Shown piece after piece: positions 8,051 through 15,633 of a stretch of DNA of 64,000 nt. A program made the translations under genes and the position numbers. Source of the stretch: Pseudomonas lurida (GTDB taxonomy: Bacteria; Pseudomonadota; Gammaproteobacteria; Pseudomonadales; Pseudomonadaceae); NCBI RefSeq assembly GCF_013522705.1, contig NZ_JAAMRE010000026.1:37091-101090 (forward strand), given 5' to 3'. How positions within the stretch are numbered: position 1 is the first letter of the stretch; every line of letters starts with the position of its first letter. The notes beneath the pieces were generated by a model that was given only the letters and a program-made list of their open reading frames with translations, had not been told where the DNA came from and did not search any database.

Positions 8051-8815
8051 TCAGTGCTGATGGGGCGTGTTGGTCGGGTCCGCAATCTGGAACACGTTGC
8101 CATGGCGCCACGCATCCGCGCCCGGCGCCACAGTGGGGGTCGGTATGTCGGCACGGGCCTTGCGCTTCTGCGCGCTGTCGATGCCGAACCGACGATCGCG
8201 CTCGGCCACCTGTTGCGGGTTGGCCTGGCCATCGGCCGTGAAGCCCATCATCAATTGGGGCACGCCCAGAGGCAGGTCTTTATTGAGGTCGGTGTGCCAG
8301 GTGTGCCAGGTCTTGCCGTAGGTGTGCACGAGCTTTTCCATCAAGGCATGCTCGGCCACCTCGGGAATTCCAGGCGCGATCAACTGGCCGGATTTCACCT
8401 CGTGCACATGGCTGTGCCACAGCGCCTGTTCGGCCTTGGGCAGGCCGCTGAACAGGCGCTCGCTGATGATGTATTCCACGCCCATCAACTTGGCATCCTT
8501 GCGATTGCCGTCGTAAATCACGCACTGAATCACTTCTTCATTAAGAATCGCGCAGTAGTGGTGCGCCTCCATTTGGGCGTCCATGTGGCCGTTGTAGAAA
8601 TGGAAACCGTCGAGGTACGCGTTCAACGCTTCAACCGGCGGGCGTGATTGCAACAGCGCCGCACCGGCCTCTAAAGAGCGCGTGGTGGGCGAGGGCGCAT
8701 CGCCCGGTGCAACCACGTTGGAGGCTGAATTGTCGGCGGCGCAGGCGCCGAGCAGCAACGCCACTGCCGTAGCGCAGGCAGCTCTGACGCCAGGGATTGT
8801 ATGAATTGCACCCAT
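8051..8815 (-). CDS. OBAP/DUF1264-like lipoprotein
   Basis: A 254-residue predicted outer-membrane or periplasmic lipoprotein. The signal peptide ends in the lipobox L22-G23-A24-C25. The mature part matches the oil-body-associated protein family (DUF1264): a stretch YLDGFHFYNGHMDAQMEAHHYC, then QCVIYDGN, GVEYIISERLF, and WHSHVHEVKSG. In plants the family coats oil bodies; in bacteria its role is unknown. The ATG at 8815 places the signal peptide at the N-terminus; the longer ORF to 8968 would bury it. It lies 24 bases upstream of xthA on the same strand but is divergent from the ZIP transporter. Confidence 0.85.
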   Translation of the reverse strand: MGAIHTIPGVRAACATAVALLLGACAADNSASNVVAPGDAPSPTTRSLEAGAALLQSRPPVEALNAYLDGFHFYNGHMDAQMEAHHYCAILNEEVIQCVIYDGNRKDAKLMGVEYIISERLFSGLPKAEQALWHSHVHEVKSGQLIAPGIPEVAEHALMEKLVHTYGKTWHTWHTDLNKDLPLGVPQLMMGFTADGQANPQQVAERDRRFGIDSAQKRKARADIPTPTVAPGADAWRHGNVFQIADPTNTPHQH

Positions 8816-9030
8816 GCTGGAGTCCCTTCTGTTGGTGATCGAATGCCTCCTATGGATAGCTTGCGTGCCGGGAAAGTTTGTTTTTATCGCTCGATGGGCC
8901 GACGACAGGTGCCATACCCGTGCTTGCCGAGCACGTAGGTCAAAACGTTGGAACTTCAACGCAAACACTCAAATCCTAAGACAGTTGATTCAATCGCCCG
9001 GTCTGCAAGAGCACCCACATGGAGTCACTG

Positions 9031-9963
9031 ATGCCCGACCCCTCTACGTCGTCCGCTCCAGCACCGTCGCGTCCCTGGCTGCACCGGGCCTCAAGCCTGG
9101 GATGGACCGGCGCATTGTTCTGGTCCTGCACAGTCGCGGTGACGCTGTGGTTGCTGGCCAGCGGCTACAACGCCGTCGTCGAGGGTGACACGACCCATTT
9201 GCACTACGCCCTGCTGGGCGGGTTCAGCGGTTTCGCTGCCACGGCCCTGGGCGCCATTGCGGCCATCGTGCTGCGTCAGATCAGCGCGCGGACTCAGGAT
9301 GTCATGCTGGGTTTCGCGGCCGGCATGATGCTCGCGGCCAGCTCGTTTTCACTGATTCTGCCCGGTATAGAGGCCGCACAATCGATTACCGGCCATCAGT
9401 TGTCGGCTGCTTGCACCGTGGTGTTGGGGCTGGCGTTGGGCGTGGCGCTGATGGTCGGCCTGGATCGCTTCGTGCCCCACGAGCATTCAAAAAGTGGGCG
9501 TAAAGGCCCGCAGACTGAACGTTTCAATCGTGTCTGGCTGTTCGTGCTCGCCATCACCCTGCACAACCTGCCGGAAGGCATGGCCATCGGTGTCAGCTTT
9601 GCCGATGGCGACTTGCACGTCGGCATGCCACTGACCACCGCCATCGCCATCCAGGACATTCCCGAGGGCCTGGCGGTCGCTCTGGCGCTACGGGTCACCG
9701 GCGTCTCGGCGCTGCGTGCGATGCTGATCGCGGTGGGTTCGGGGCTGATGGAACCGCTGGGCGCCGTGGTGGGGCTGGGGATTTCCAGCGGCTTTGCCCT
9801 GGGTTATCCGATTGCATTGGGGCTGGCGGCAGGCGCGATGATCTTCGTCGTCTCCCACGAAGTGATTCCGGAAACCCACCGCAACGGCCACGAAACTCCG
9901 GCCACCCTCGGGCTGATGCTGGGTTTCGCGGTCATGATGTTTCTCGATACAGCCTTGGGCTGA
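9031..9963 (+). CDS. ZIP-family divalent metal transporter (GufA-like)
   Basis: A 310-residue membrane protein with eight or so helices. The ZIP signature helices are clear: FVLAITLHNLPEGMAIGV (H-N-x-P-E-G) and TTAIAIQDIPEGLAVALAL (Q-D-x-P-E-G), which line the metal path. The likely cargo is zinc or a similar divalent ion. The ATG at 9031 has GGAG 6 bases upstream (inside an alternative ATG at 9019). The Q-D-IPEG variant in the second motif is usual for the GufA branch. Confidence 0.9.
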   Translation: MPDPSTSSAPAPSRPWLHRASSLGWTGALFWSCTVAVTLWLLASGYNAVVEGDTTHLHYALLGGFSGFAATALGAIAAIVLRQISARTQDVMLGFAAGMMLAASSFSLILPGIEAAQSITGHQLSAACTVVLGLALGVALMVGLDRFVPHEHSKSGRKGPQTERFNRVWLFVLAITLHNLPEGMAIGVSFADGDLHVGMPLTTAIAIQDIPEGLAVALALRVTGVSALRAMLIAVGSGLMEPLGAVVGLGISSGFALGYPIALGLAAGAMIFVVSHEVIPETHRNGHETPATLGLMLGFAVMMFLDTALG

Positions 9964-10009
9964 GCCCCGTTTTATTCACCGACGAGCAGGTTTACCAAAG
10001 GAGGTTTGT

Positions 10010-10255
10010 TTGGATTTGATGGATTGGGTGCAGTGGCCTGCCATGGTGGTGACGGTGATTTCGGCCTGGTTTATCGGCTCGCAACGACCGCGTCGCCGCA
10101 TGCTTGCCTTCTGGGGGTTCATCCTCAGTAATGCCTTGTGGATCGTGTGGGGCTGGCACACCCAGGCGTTCGCGCTGATCGTGCTGGAGGGCATTCTTTT
10201 GGGCATGAACGCGCGAGGATTTCGAAAAAACCAGCGCAGCCGGAACGCGGGGTGA
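10010..10255 (+). CDS. Small two-helix membrane protein, copy 1
   Basis: An 81-residue protein with two hydrophobic helices (WPAMVVTVISAWFIGS and FILSNALWIVWGWHTQAFALIVLEG), a basic loop (QRPRRR) and a basic end (RGFRKNQRSR). I do not recognise a function. The TTG at 10010 is preferred because AGGAGG lies 5-6 bases before it; the ATG at 10019 would be too far away. A close paralogue lies tail to tail at 10266-10502 on the other strand, and that copy also uses TTG. Confidence 0.75.
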   Translation: MDLMDWVQWPAMVVTVISAWFIGSQRPRRRMLAFWGFILSNALWIVWGWHTQAFALIVLEGILLGMNARGFRKNQRSRNAG

Positions 10256-10265
10256 AGCGTGCTTG

Positions 10266-10502
10266 CTAGCGATTCAGAAAGTTCTTCCTGAATCCGCGCA
10301 GGTTCATCAGGCACAGGCAGATTTGCAGCACGATCAGCGCGTAGGCCTGCGCGTACGCGCCCCAGATTACCCACAGCACGTTACTCGCGATAAAGCAGCA
10401 GAAACCCGTCATTCGTCGCGCCGGTCGTTGCGATCCAATCAGCCAGGCCGCGATTACCGTCACCACCATGGCAGGCCATTGGACCCAATTCAGCTCACTC
10501 AA
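10266..10502 (-). CDS. Small two-helix membrane protein, copy 2 (inverted paralogue)
   Basis: A 78-residue paralogue of the gene at 10010-10255, facing it with only 10 bases between stop codons. Both contain WVQWPAMVVTVI-AW-IGSQRP-RRM and end with NLRGFRKN or NARGFRKN. Similarity is also clear at DNA level in the first half, so the pair forms a large imperfect inverted repeat. The TTG at 10502 follows AAGGAGG by four bases; an ATG-like start at 10547 adds residues without homology to copy 1. Confidence 0.75.
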   Translation of the reverse strand: MSELNWVQWPAMVVTVIAAWLIGSQRPARRMTGFCCFIASNVLWVIWGAYAQAYALIVLQICLCLMNLRGFRKNFLNR

Positions 10503-10713
10503 GACCCCTCCTTCAACTACCTGCGGTTTGAAAAACAGAGGGCGCATCGGGCAAATAATTCAGATTTTCAACGCCGTGTTGCCGTCACCGCTCGTCAGGC
10601 CTGTGCCGAATTTGTTGAACGTATAGCCGGTGCTCCCGGCCAGACTAAACAAGGGCTGGCGCAGGCAACGCGCTGGCGTCGGGGCCATTTGCTTCATTAC
10701 CTGGTGAACGATC

Positions 10714-10863
10714 ATGAAAAAGTTATCGATGTGCCTGGGCTTGTGCAGCCTGTTCCTGCTGCACGGCTGCTTCGACAATTCGGACAACGCCACAAAAGGC
10801 AATAGCAGCTCCACCAAGTCCTCCGTGCAGATGCAGGAAGGCAAGGCGGATGAGCATAAGTGA
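10714..10863 (+). CDS. Small lipoprotein, 49 residues
   Basis: From the ATG at 10714 the frame reads MKKLSMCLGLCSLFLLHGC and continues FDNSDNATKGN to a serine/threonine-rich, charged end (VQMQEGKADEHK). The hydrophobic stretch ending LLHGC is a lipobox, with C19 as the lipidated residue. The weak ribosome binding site GGTGA lies 8 bases before the ATG. The function is unknown; residue F at +2 rather than D suggests outer-membrane sorting. Confidence 0.7.
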   Translation: MKKLSMCLGLCSLFLLHGCFDNSDNATKGNSSSTKSSVQMQEGKADEHK

Positions 10864-10907
10864 TATGCGAGGCACGGTGCTGGCTGGCATGAAGAGGGCC
10901 TGTAACG

Positions 10908-11189
10908 ATGGAGAAAACCGACAAGGCAATGGCAATTCGAGGCTGGCACTTGCTGCTCGAGGACGACAGCTATCGCCTGGATCATCCCGATGACTTCCAC
11001 CAGACCTTGATCAGCCGAGCCGATGAGCTAGTGCTGCGCGACGTCATCAGCCTTGAAGAGTGGCAACGACTCAAGGACGCCGCGGACGCCGTCCACGCAA
11101 AAACGTTGCAGAGTCTGGCGACCCTGCAACGTGACCGTCTAGATACCGTGGCGATTGATCTGTGCATCGACGCCGAGGCTCAAGCATAG
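10908..11189 (+). CDS. Hypothetical 93-residue protein
   Basis: A small acidic, helical, soluble protein beginning MEKTDKAMAIRGWHLLLEDD. No membrane segment and no catalytic motif is seen, and I do not recognise the family. AGAGGG precedes the ATG at normal spacing, and codon use is like that of its neighbours. It follows the small lipoprotein gene by 44 bases and may be cotranscribed with it. Confidence 0.65.
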   Translation: MEKTDKAMAIRGWHLLLEDDSYRLDHPDDFHQTLISRADELVLRDVISLEEWQRLKDAADAVHAKTLQSLATLQRDRLDTVAIDLCIDAEAQA

Positions 11190-11210
11190 GCCCCGGCCAG
11201 GCTATAGGAC

Positions 11211-11999
11211 TCAGGCCTGCGCCTGATAACGCTCGGCGGCGTGCGCCTGGCGGATATCCGCGAGCAGCCCCTGGCGCGCCTGGTCCAGTTGGTCCCATCG
11301 GCCTTCGACGTGCAATGGCGGAATGGTCACCGGCTCGCGACGGTCGAAACCCAGCAGGGCCGCGTCCACCAGCTCATCCACGTCCATCACTTCCGGCAGC
11401 GCATTGATATCGATGCCGGCGCGTTCCCAGATTTCGGTGCGAGTGGCGGCGGGCAGGACGGCCTGGATGTACACGCCCTTGGCCGCCAATTCCACGCTCA
11501 GTCCCTGGGACAGGAACAGCACGAATGCCTTTGTCGCGCCGTACACCGACATGCCGAACTCGGGCGCAAAACCCACCACCGAGCCCAGGTTGATAATCGA
11601 ACCACTGCCGGCCTGCGCAAAGCGCGGCGCCACGGCGGCAGCCAGGCGTGTCAGCGCCACGACGTTGAGGGCGATCAGTTGATCGACGGCTTCGGCGCTC
11701 TGTTGAACAAAGCCTCCGGACTGCGCCATGCCCGCGTTATTGATCAGGATGCCGATGCGTGCATCGTCGCGCAGGTGGGTTTCCACCGACGCGAGGTCGG
11801 CGGCCAGGGTCAGGTCGGCCTGGAACACCTCCACGGCCACACCGTTTTCCTCGCGTAACTGTACGGCCAATGCCTCCAGGCGCGCGTTGTCGCGAGCGAC
11901 CAGCACCAAGTCATGGCCACGACGGGCGAAGCGCCTGGCATAGGTGGCGCCGATGCCGGAGGAGGCGCCAGTAATCAGAACAGTAGGGAGCATGGTCAT
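11211..11999 (-). CDS. Short-chain dehydrogenase/reductase
   Basis: A 262-residue classical SDR with an NAD(P)-binding TGASSGIG motif at the N-terminus, NNAG in LINNAGMAQ, and the catalytic Y-x3-K in YGATK with an upstream serine (NLGSVVG). The substrate is unknown. It diverges from a TetR gene across a 136-base region that contains a palindrome, so the TetR protein probably controls it. The ATG at 11999 gives MTMLPTVLITGASS; an ATG two codons further in would also fit. Confidence 0.9.
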   Translation of the reverse strand: MTMLPTVLITGASSGIGATYARRFARRGHDLVLVARDNARLEALAVQLREENGVAVEVFQADLTLAADLASVETHLRDDARIGILINNAGMAQSGGFVQQSAEAVDQLIALNVVALTRLAAAVAPRFAQAGSGSIINLGSVVGFAPEFGMSVYGATKAFVLFLSQGLSVELAAKGVYIQAVLPAATRTEIWERAGIDINALPEVMDVDELVDAALLGFDRREPVTIPPLHVEGRWDQLDQARQGLLADIRQAHAAERYQAQA

Positions 12000-12075
12000 G
12001 GTGAGTTTCCTGAAGAGTGTCGCGGGTGATGGAGAGGGTTTAATGATTACGACCGAAATCTAAAATGTCAATGTT

Positions 12076-12095
12076 TTGATGTTGGTCGACATCAA
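12076..12095. promoter_or_regulatory. Candidate TetR operator
   Basis: TTGATGT and ACATCAA form a perfect 7-bp inverted repeat with a 6-base spacer, centred in the divergent SDR/TetR intergenic region, 40 bases before the TetR start. Size and symmetry suit a TetR-family dimer. Confidence 0.6.
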
Positions 12096-12135
12096 TGTAT
12101 GCTTGCGGCACGTATGTAAAAGATTCAGGTGGACC

Positions 12136-12711
12136 ATGAAAGTCTCTAAACAACAGGCCCAGGCCAATCGCGCGCACATCGTGGAAACGGCCTCGGCGCT
12201 GTTTCGCGAGCGTGGGTATGACGGTGTGGGCATCGCTGACCTGATGGCGGCGGCAGGTTTTACCCAGGGCGGGTTCTACAAACACTTCGAGTCCAAGGCC
12301 GACCTCATGGCACAAGCATCAGCCTGTGGCCTGGCGCAGTCGGCTGCGCGCACGGCGGGGGCTTCGACCGAGGCGTTCGTAAACGTGTACCTGTCGCGCG
12401 AGCACCGCGATCAGCGCGCCACAGGTTGCACGCTGGCGGCGTTGTGCGGTGATGCCGCACGCAAGGAAGACGAGGTTCGCGTTGCATTTGCCGCCGGCAT
12501 CGAAGCCCAACTGGGTGTGTTGCATGCGGCCAAAGCAGAGGCACAAGCGCAGGACCCGACCGCTTCGCGTGCCGGCACGCTTGCATTGATGGCACAGGTG
12601 CTGGGTGGGTTGATCATGTCCCGTGCATGCCCGGACGACTCGGCGTTGGCCGATGAAATCCTGGCCGCGTGTCGCGCCGCGATCCTGGGAGGCGAGGACA
12701 GGCCGCAGTGA
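12136..12711 (+). CDS. TetR-family transcriptional repressor
   Basis: A 191-residue protein with a typical TetR DNA-binding domain in the first 50 residues (VETASALFRERGYDGVGIADLMAAAGFTQGG and FYKHFESKADL, quoted in two pieces) and a divergent ligand-binding C-terminal half with several cysteines (GCTLAALCGDAAR). The ATG at 12136 has AGGTGG upstream and starts MKVSKQQAQANRAHIV, the usual family start. It probably represses itself and the divergent SDR gene. Confidence 0.92.
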   Translation: MKVSKQQAQANRAHIVETASALFRERGYDGVGIADLMAAAGFTQGGFYKHFESKADLMAQASACGLAQSAARTAGASTEAFVNVYLSREHRDQRATGCTLAALCGDAARKEDEVRVAFAAGIEAQLGVLHAAKAEAQAQDPTASRAGTLALMAQVLGGLIMSRACPDDSALADEILAACRAAILGGEDRPQ

Positions 12712-12732
12712 GGCCTGCCCCCGTCGCCGTTG

Positions 12733-13605
12733 TTACGGCTGCTTCGAGGCACCCAAATCTGCGCCCGTCACCGGGTCGCTGAGCGGGTCGGACAGGGTGC
12801 GGGCTTTCATTTGATCCAGCCGGGCTTCGTCTTCGGCGCTCAGTTGCACGCTGGCAAGGCCGTCGCCGCCGTCCACGGCCGGGAGCGGGTTTTCCACAAA
12901 CTCCCACGCGTCCCCTTCGTTCCATGGGCCGCGTTTATCCTCCGTGCCTTGCGACATATTGAAGTAGACGTGGCTGAACTCAGGCATGCCCGGCAGCTTG
13001 CCCTGGGGAAAGTTGGGTTGAATCGCATGCAAGGCTTTTTCGAAGGACAGTTGATGGGCGATTTCCCGCGTCATCAGAAAACCCAGTGCTTCTTTCACGC
13101 CAGGGTCGTCCGTGACGTTCATCAACCGCTCATACACAATCTTGGCCCGCGCTTCGGCGGCAATATTGGAACGCATGTCGGCCGTGGGTTCGCCGATGGT
13201 GTCGATATAAGCCGCCGTCCATGGCACGCCCGCCGAGTTGGTCAAGGGTGAACCGGCGCCGTACAACAGGCTGGTGATATGAGAGTCATTGCCCGCGCCA
13301 TTGAGTGAGCGGTACAGCTCACCTTCTTCTTCGACGCCTTCGGCGATGCGACCCTTGGCGCCTTTGTTGAGCATGACGATGATCGAACCGATGACCTCCA
13401 GATGGCTGAGCTCCTCGGTGGCAATGTCCATCAGCAGGTCTTTGCGACCTGGATCGTCCTCGGCCAGCGCCTGGGTGAAGTAGCGCGAAGCCGCTGCCAA
13501 CTCTCCCTGGGCACCGCCGAATTGTTCCAGCAGCAGGTTCGCCAGGCCCGGGTTGGGTTCGGCGACACGGACGGTGTATTGAAGTCGCTTGTTATGTAAA
13601 AACAT
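12733..13605 (-). CDS. Manganese (non-heme) catalase
   Basis: A 290-residue di-manganese catalase that breaks down hydrogen peroxide. The ferritin-like four-helix core shows both E-x2-H metal motifs: ATEELSHLEVIG and MTREIAHQLSFEKAL, with additional acidic ligands in GGAQGELAAA and AEARAKIVYE. The start MFLHNKRLQYTVRV is normal for the family; the ATG at 13605 has GAGGAG upstream, and a GTG one codon earlier is possible. It lies downstream of a KGG-repeat gene with a terminator between them, so it has its own promoter. Confidence 0.93.
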   Translation of the reverse strand: MFLHNKRLQYTVRVAEPNPGLANLLLEQFGGAQGELAAASRYFTQALAEDDPGRKDLLMDIATEELSHLEVIGSIIVMLNKGAKGRIAEGVEEEGELYRSLNGAGNDSHITSLLYGAGSPLTNSAGVPWTAAYIDTIGEPTADMRSNIAAEARAKIVYERLMNVTDDPGVKEALGFLMTREIAHQLSFEKALHAIQPNFPQGKLPGMPEFSHVYFNMSQGTEDKRGPWNEGDAWEFVENPLPAVDGGDGLASVQLSAEDEARLDQMKARTLSDPLSDPVTGADLGASKQP

Positions 13606-13696
13606 CACACATCTCCTCAGGCAATGAACGGCAACGCGTACATCCAGGCCCCGTATGGGCAGGTCTGGCGCTGTGGGCGTGAGCCATCAGCAGCGT

Positions 13697-13728
13697 TAAA
13701 AAAACAGGGGAGCGGTGCCGCTCCCCTG
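13697..13728 (-). terminator. Rho-independent terminator of the KGG-repeat gene
   Basis: CAGGGGAGCGG and CCGCTCCCCTG form an 11-bp perfect stem with a 2-base loop. On the minus strand it is followed by a run of seven T. It lies 10 bases after the stop of the upstream minus-strand gene. Confidence 0.9.
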
Positions 13729-13738
13729 CATCGGCGCC

Positions 13739-14089
13739 TCAACTGTTGCGCCCGCCACCATGGCTGTGCTCGCCGCCTTTGCGCCCGGCTTCCGAGGCTT
13801 TTTCGCGGTCGTTGGCAAAGTTTCCTCCACTGCTTTGCCCACCTTTGCTGCCCGCCTCGGCGGCGCGTCCGGGATCGTTCTTGAAGTTTCCACCACTGTT
13901 CTGACCCCCTTTGCTGCCGGCTTCGGCGGCGCGCTCAGGATCATTCTTAAAGTTGCCGCCACTGTTCTGGCCGCCTTTACTGCCAATCTCTTGATAAAAC
14001 TCCTTATCATGGCTGGCGGAAGTTGCCTCGCCACCTTTTTTGCCCGCTTCGCTGACGCTCATTTGGCCTTGTTTATCTTGAGTGCTCAT
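13739..14089 (-). CDS. KGG-repeat stress-induced protein, long form
   Basis: A 116-residue, very hydrophilic protein built of five tandem copies of a roughly 22-residue unit around E-A-G-x-K-G-G-x-x-S-G-G-N-F-x-N-D. This is the YciG-type KGG-repeat family, RpoS-linked general stress proteins in enterobacteria and resembling plant LEA proteins. The two middle units are almost identical (NFKNDPERAAEAGSKGGQNS and NFKNDPGRAAEAGSKGGQSS), showing recent internal duplication. It ends EHSHGGGRNS. The ATG at 14089 gives MSTQDKQGQMSVSEAGKKGG. Confidence 0.9.
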   Translation of the reverse strand: MSTQDKQGQMSVSEAGKKGGEATSASHDKEFYQEIGSKGGQNSGGNFKNDPERAAEAGSKGGQNSGGNFKNDPGRAAEAGSKGGQSSGGNFANDREKASEAGRKGGEHSHGGGRNS

Positions 14090-14254
14090 TGTCGCTTACC
14101 TCATGTTTATAAGGGTGACGCAACTTTCACTGAAGCGCTTAAGTTATCTGCGCTGCACGGCCTCACGCACAACCTGCGTCGAGCTGAGATGCGCGAACAT
14201 TGCTTAAAAGTGTCACGAAAGTTGCGATTACATAGCGCTTTGATCCTGGCGCAT

Positions 14255-14431
14255 TTACGACTTGCGGCCGCCGCCGTGGCTGTGCTGCCCGCCTTTACGC
14301 CCAGCCTCCGAGGCTTTATCGCGGTCGTTGGCAAAATTGCCGCCAGACGCCTGGCCGCCTTTGCGGCCTGCTTCGGATGCGCGTTCGTGGTCGTTGGCGA
14401 AGTTGCCGGGGTTTTTATTACTGGTAGGCAT
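14255..14431 (-). CDS. KGG-repeat stress-induced protein, short form
   Basis: A 58-residue paralogue with two KGG units (EAGRKGGQASGGNFANDRD and EAGRKGGQHSHGGGRKS). The C-terminal tail is nearly the same as in the 13739-14089 protein, so the two genes are a tandem duplication that then gained or lost units. The ATG at 14431 has GGAG upstream. It reads toward the longer copy, 165 bases away. Confidence 0.88.
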   Translation of the reverse strand: MPTSNKNPGNFANDHERASEAGRKGGQASGGNFANDRDKASEAGRKGGQHSHGGGRKS

Positions 14432-14751
14432 GATGCATCTCCACATTAATCAAGTTAGGTATGTGAATGCCCATTGCAACAACGGACACTTATTCCGATA
14501 ACGCCAGTGGCGGAAATGCTTGAAGAAATTTTTAAAATGGCGATGAACGGTAATGAGTGGGAAAAACTTATACAAAATGCCGGTTGTTAACACCGCTTCG
14601 TATAAGTTTTGGCGCGCTGAAGTGCAGTGCTTGATATTAACTTGCTAGCTGTTTGCCGCTTCGCTTAGTTGCCGCTTCGCTTATCAGCAAAGTGAACCTC
14701 TGGACTTGGCGTGCAGCCTAACAGTGCATCACTCACTCTAGGAGGTGTCGT
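14432..14751. other. 320-base intergenic region with two repeat structures
   Basis: No gene is seen. Two structures stand out. One is a perfect 11-bp inverted repeat, AAAACTTATAC at 14563-14573 and GTATAAGTTTT at 14600-14610, 26 bases apart. The other is a 15-base direct repeat TTGCCGCTTCGCTTA at 14653-14667 and 14669-14683. The region also holds the promoters of the short KGG gene (minus) and of the PLDc_N gene (plus). Confidence 0.6.
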
Positions 14752-14973
14752 ATGCAAACTACTTACTTCTGGGCAGGGCTGGCCGTGATCCTTGTGTTGC
14801 TCGACCTGTGGATCATCAACAGTGTCTGGCGCAGCAGCAAAACCTCGCGCACCAAGCTGGGATGGACCGCATTGGTGATCCTGCTGCCGTTTGTCGGCGC
14901 GGTGATCTGGAGCGTCGCCGGGCCGCGTGGCATAACCAAAGGGCCATCGTCACCGGAACACAGCAAGGGCTGA
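14752..14973 (+). CDS. PLDc_N-domain small membrane protein
   Basis: A 73-residue protein with two hydrophobic helices (FWAGLAVILVLLDLWIIN and WTALVILLPFVGAVIWSVAG) joined by a basic loop. It matches the PLDc_N (phospholipase D nuclease N-terminal) domain that also exists as a stand-alone protein. AGGAGG lies 8 bases before the ATG. Its role is unknown. Confidence 0.82.
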   Translation: MQTTYFWAGLAVILVLLDLWIINSVWRSSKTSRTKLGWTALVILLPFVGAVIWSVAGPRGITKGPSSPEHSKG

Positions 14974-15064
14974 GTCCGATAGGGAGCGGTCCGGTACCGA
15001 ATTTTTACCCGGCGCTCGCTTTCCAAGGAGTAGCGCACGCTGTCTATCCAGAGGAGGGAAGTGC

Positions 15065-15556
15065 ATGTCAATCGCCGCAGCCACTGTTGATTGCCTGAAA
15101 CAACATCGCCTGCTGCTCACCACCGCCGAGTCGTGCACGGCCGGCAAGATCATTTCGCTGTTGTCGCAAGTAGAGGGCAGTGGTGCGTGTATCGAGTGCG
15201 GGTACGTGGTGTATTCCGAAGAAGCCAAGCAACGCTTGTTGGGTGTCAGTGCCTACACCATCGCGACGTTCAACCTCACCAGCTGCGAAGTGGCCCGCGA
15301 AATGGCCCAGGGCGCCTTGCGCGATAGCCCTGCGCAGGTGGCCGTCGCCACCACTGGGCTGCTGGGACCTGACAGCATCGATGGCATCCCGCCGGGCACC
15401 GTGTGTTTTGCCTGGGCGTATCACCTCAATGGCGCAGTCAAGGTATTCAGCCGCAAGGAACGCTTCATCGGTTCGCGCGACCAGGTGCAGGTACTCGCCG
15501 CTGAATATGCGTTGAAAGGCGTGATGCGTTTTCTGGATGAGGCGGTTGGCCTTTAG
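15065..15556 (+). CDS. CinA C-terminal family nicotinamide-nucleotide amidohydrolase
   Basis: A 163-residue stand-alone CinA C-terminal domain (PncC type), which deamidates nicotinamide mononucleotide in NAD salvage. The motifs LLTTAESCTAGKIIS, EEAKQRLLGV, VAREMAQGAL and VAVATTGLLGPD with GTVCFAWA are the family signatures. The active-site segment reads AESCTAGK where the main housekeeping form usually reads AESCTGG. Together with the divergent end this suggests a second paralogue rather than the recA-linked copy. GAGGGAAG precedes the ATG. Confidence 0.88.
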   Translation: MSIAAATVDCLKQHRLLLTTAESCTAGKIISLLSQVEGSGACIECGYVVYSEEAKQRLLGVSAYTIATFNLTSCEVAREMAQGALRDSPAQVAVATTGLLGPDSIDGIPPGTVCFAWAYHLNGAVKVFSRKERFIGSRDQVQVLAAEYALKGVMRFLDEAVGL

Positions 15557-15578
15557 GCGCGGCAGTGCTGCGGCCTTG

Positions 15579-15612
15579 GCGGGCAAGCTCTGCGTCTGCA
15601 GAGCTTGCCCGC
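15579..15612. terminator. 15-bp perfect hairpin between convergent genes
   Basis: GCGGGCAAGCTCTGC and GCAGAGCTTGCCCGC pair perfectly with the loop GTCT. It sits between the convergent ends of the CinA-family gene and the cytochrome gene. There is no T run, so it may act as a 3'-end block for both transcripts or be a REP-type relic. Confidence 0.55.
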
Positions 15613-15633
15613 TCGTTGGTTTGACGCCGCAGC

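Noticed and set aside
14653..14683. CRISPR array
   Set aside because: Only two 15-base units one base apart; no spacers and no cas genes. No CRISPR array is seen anywhere in the window.
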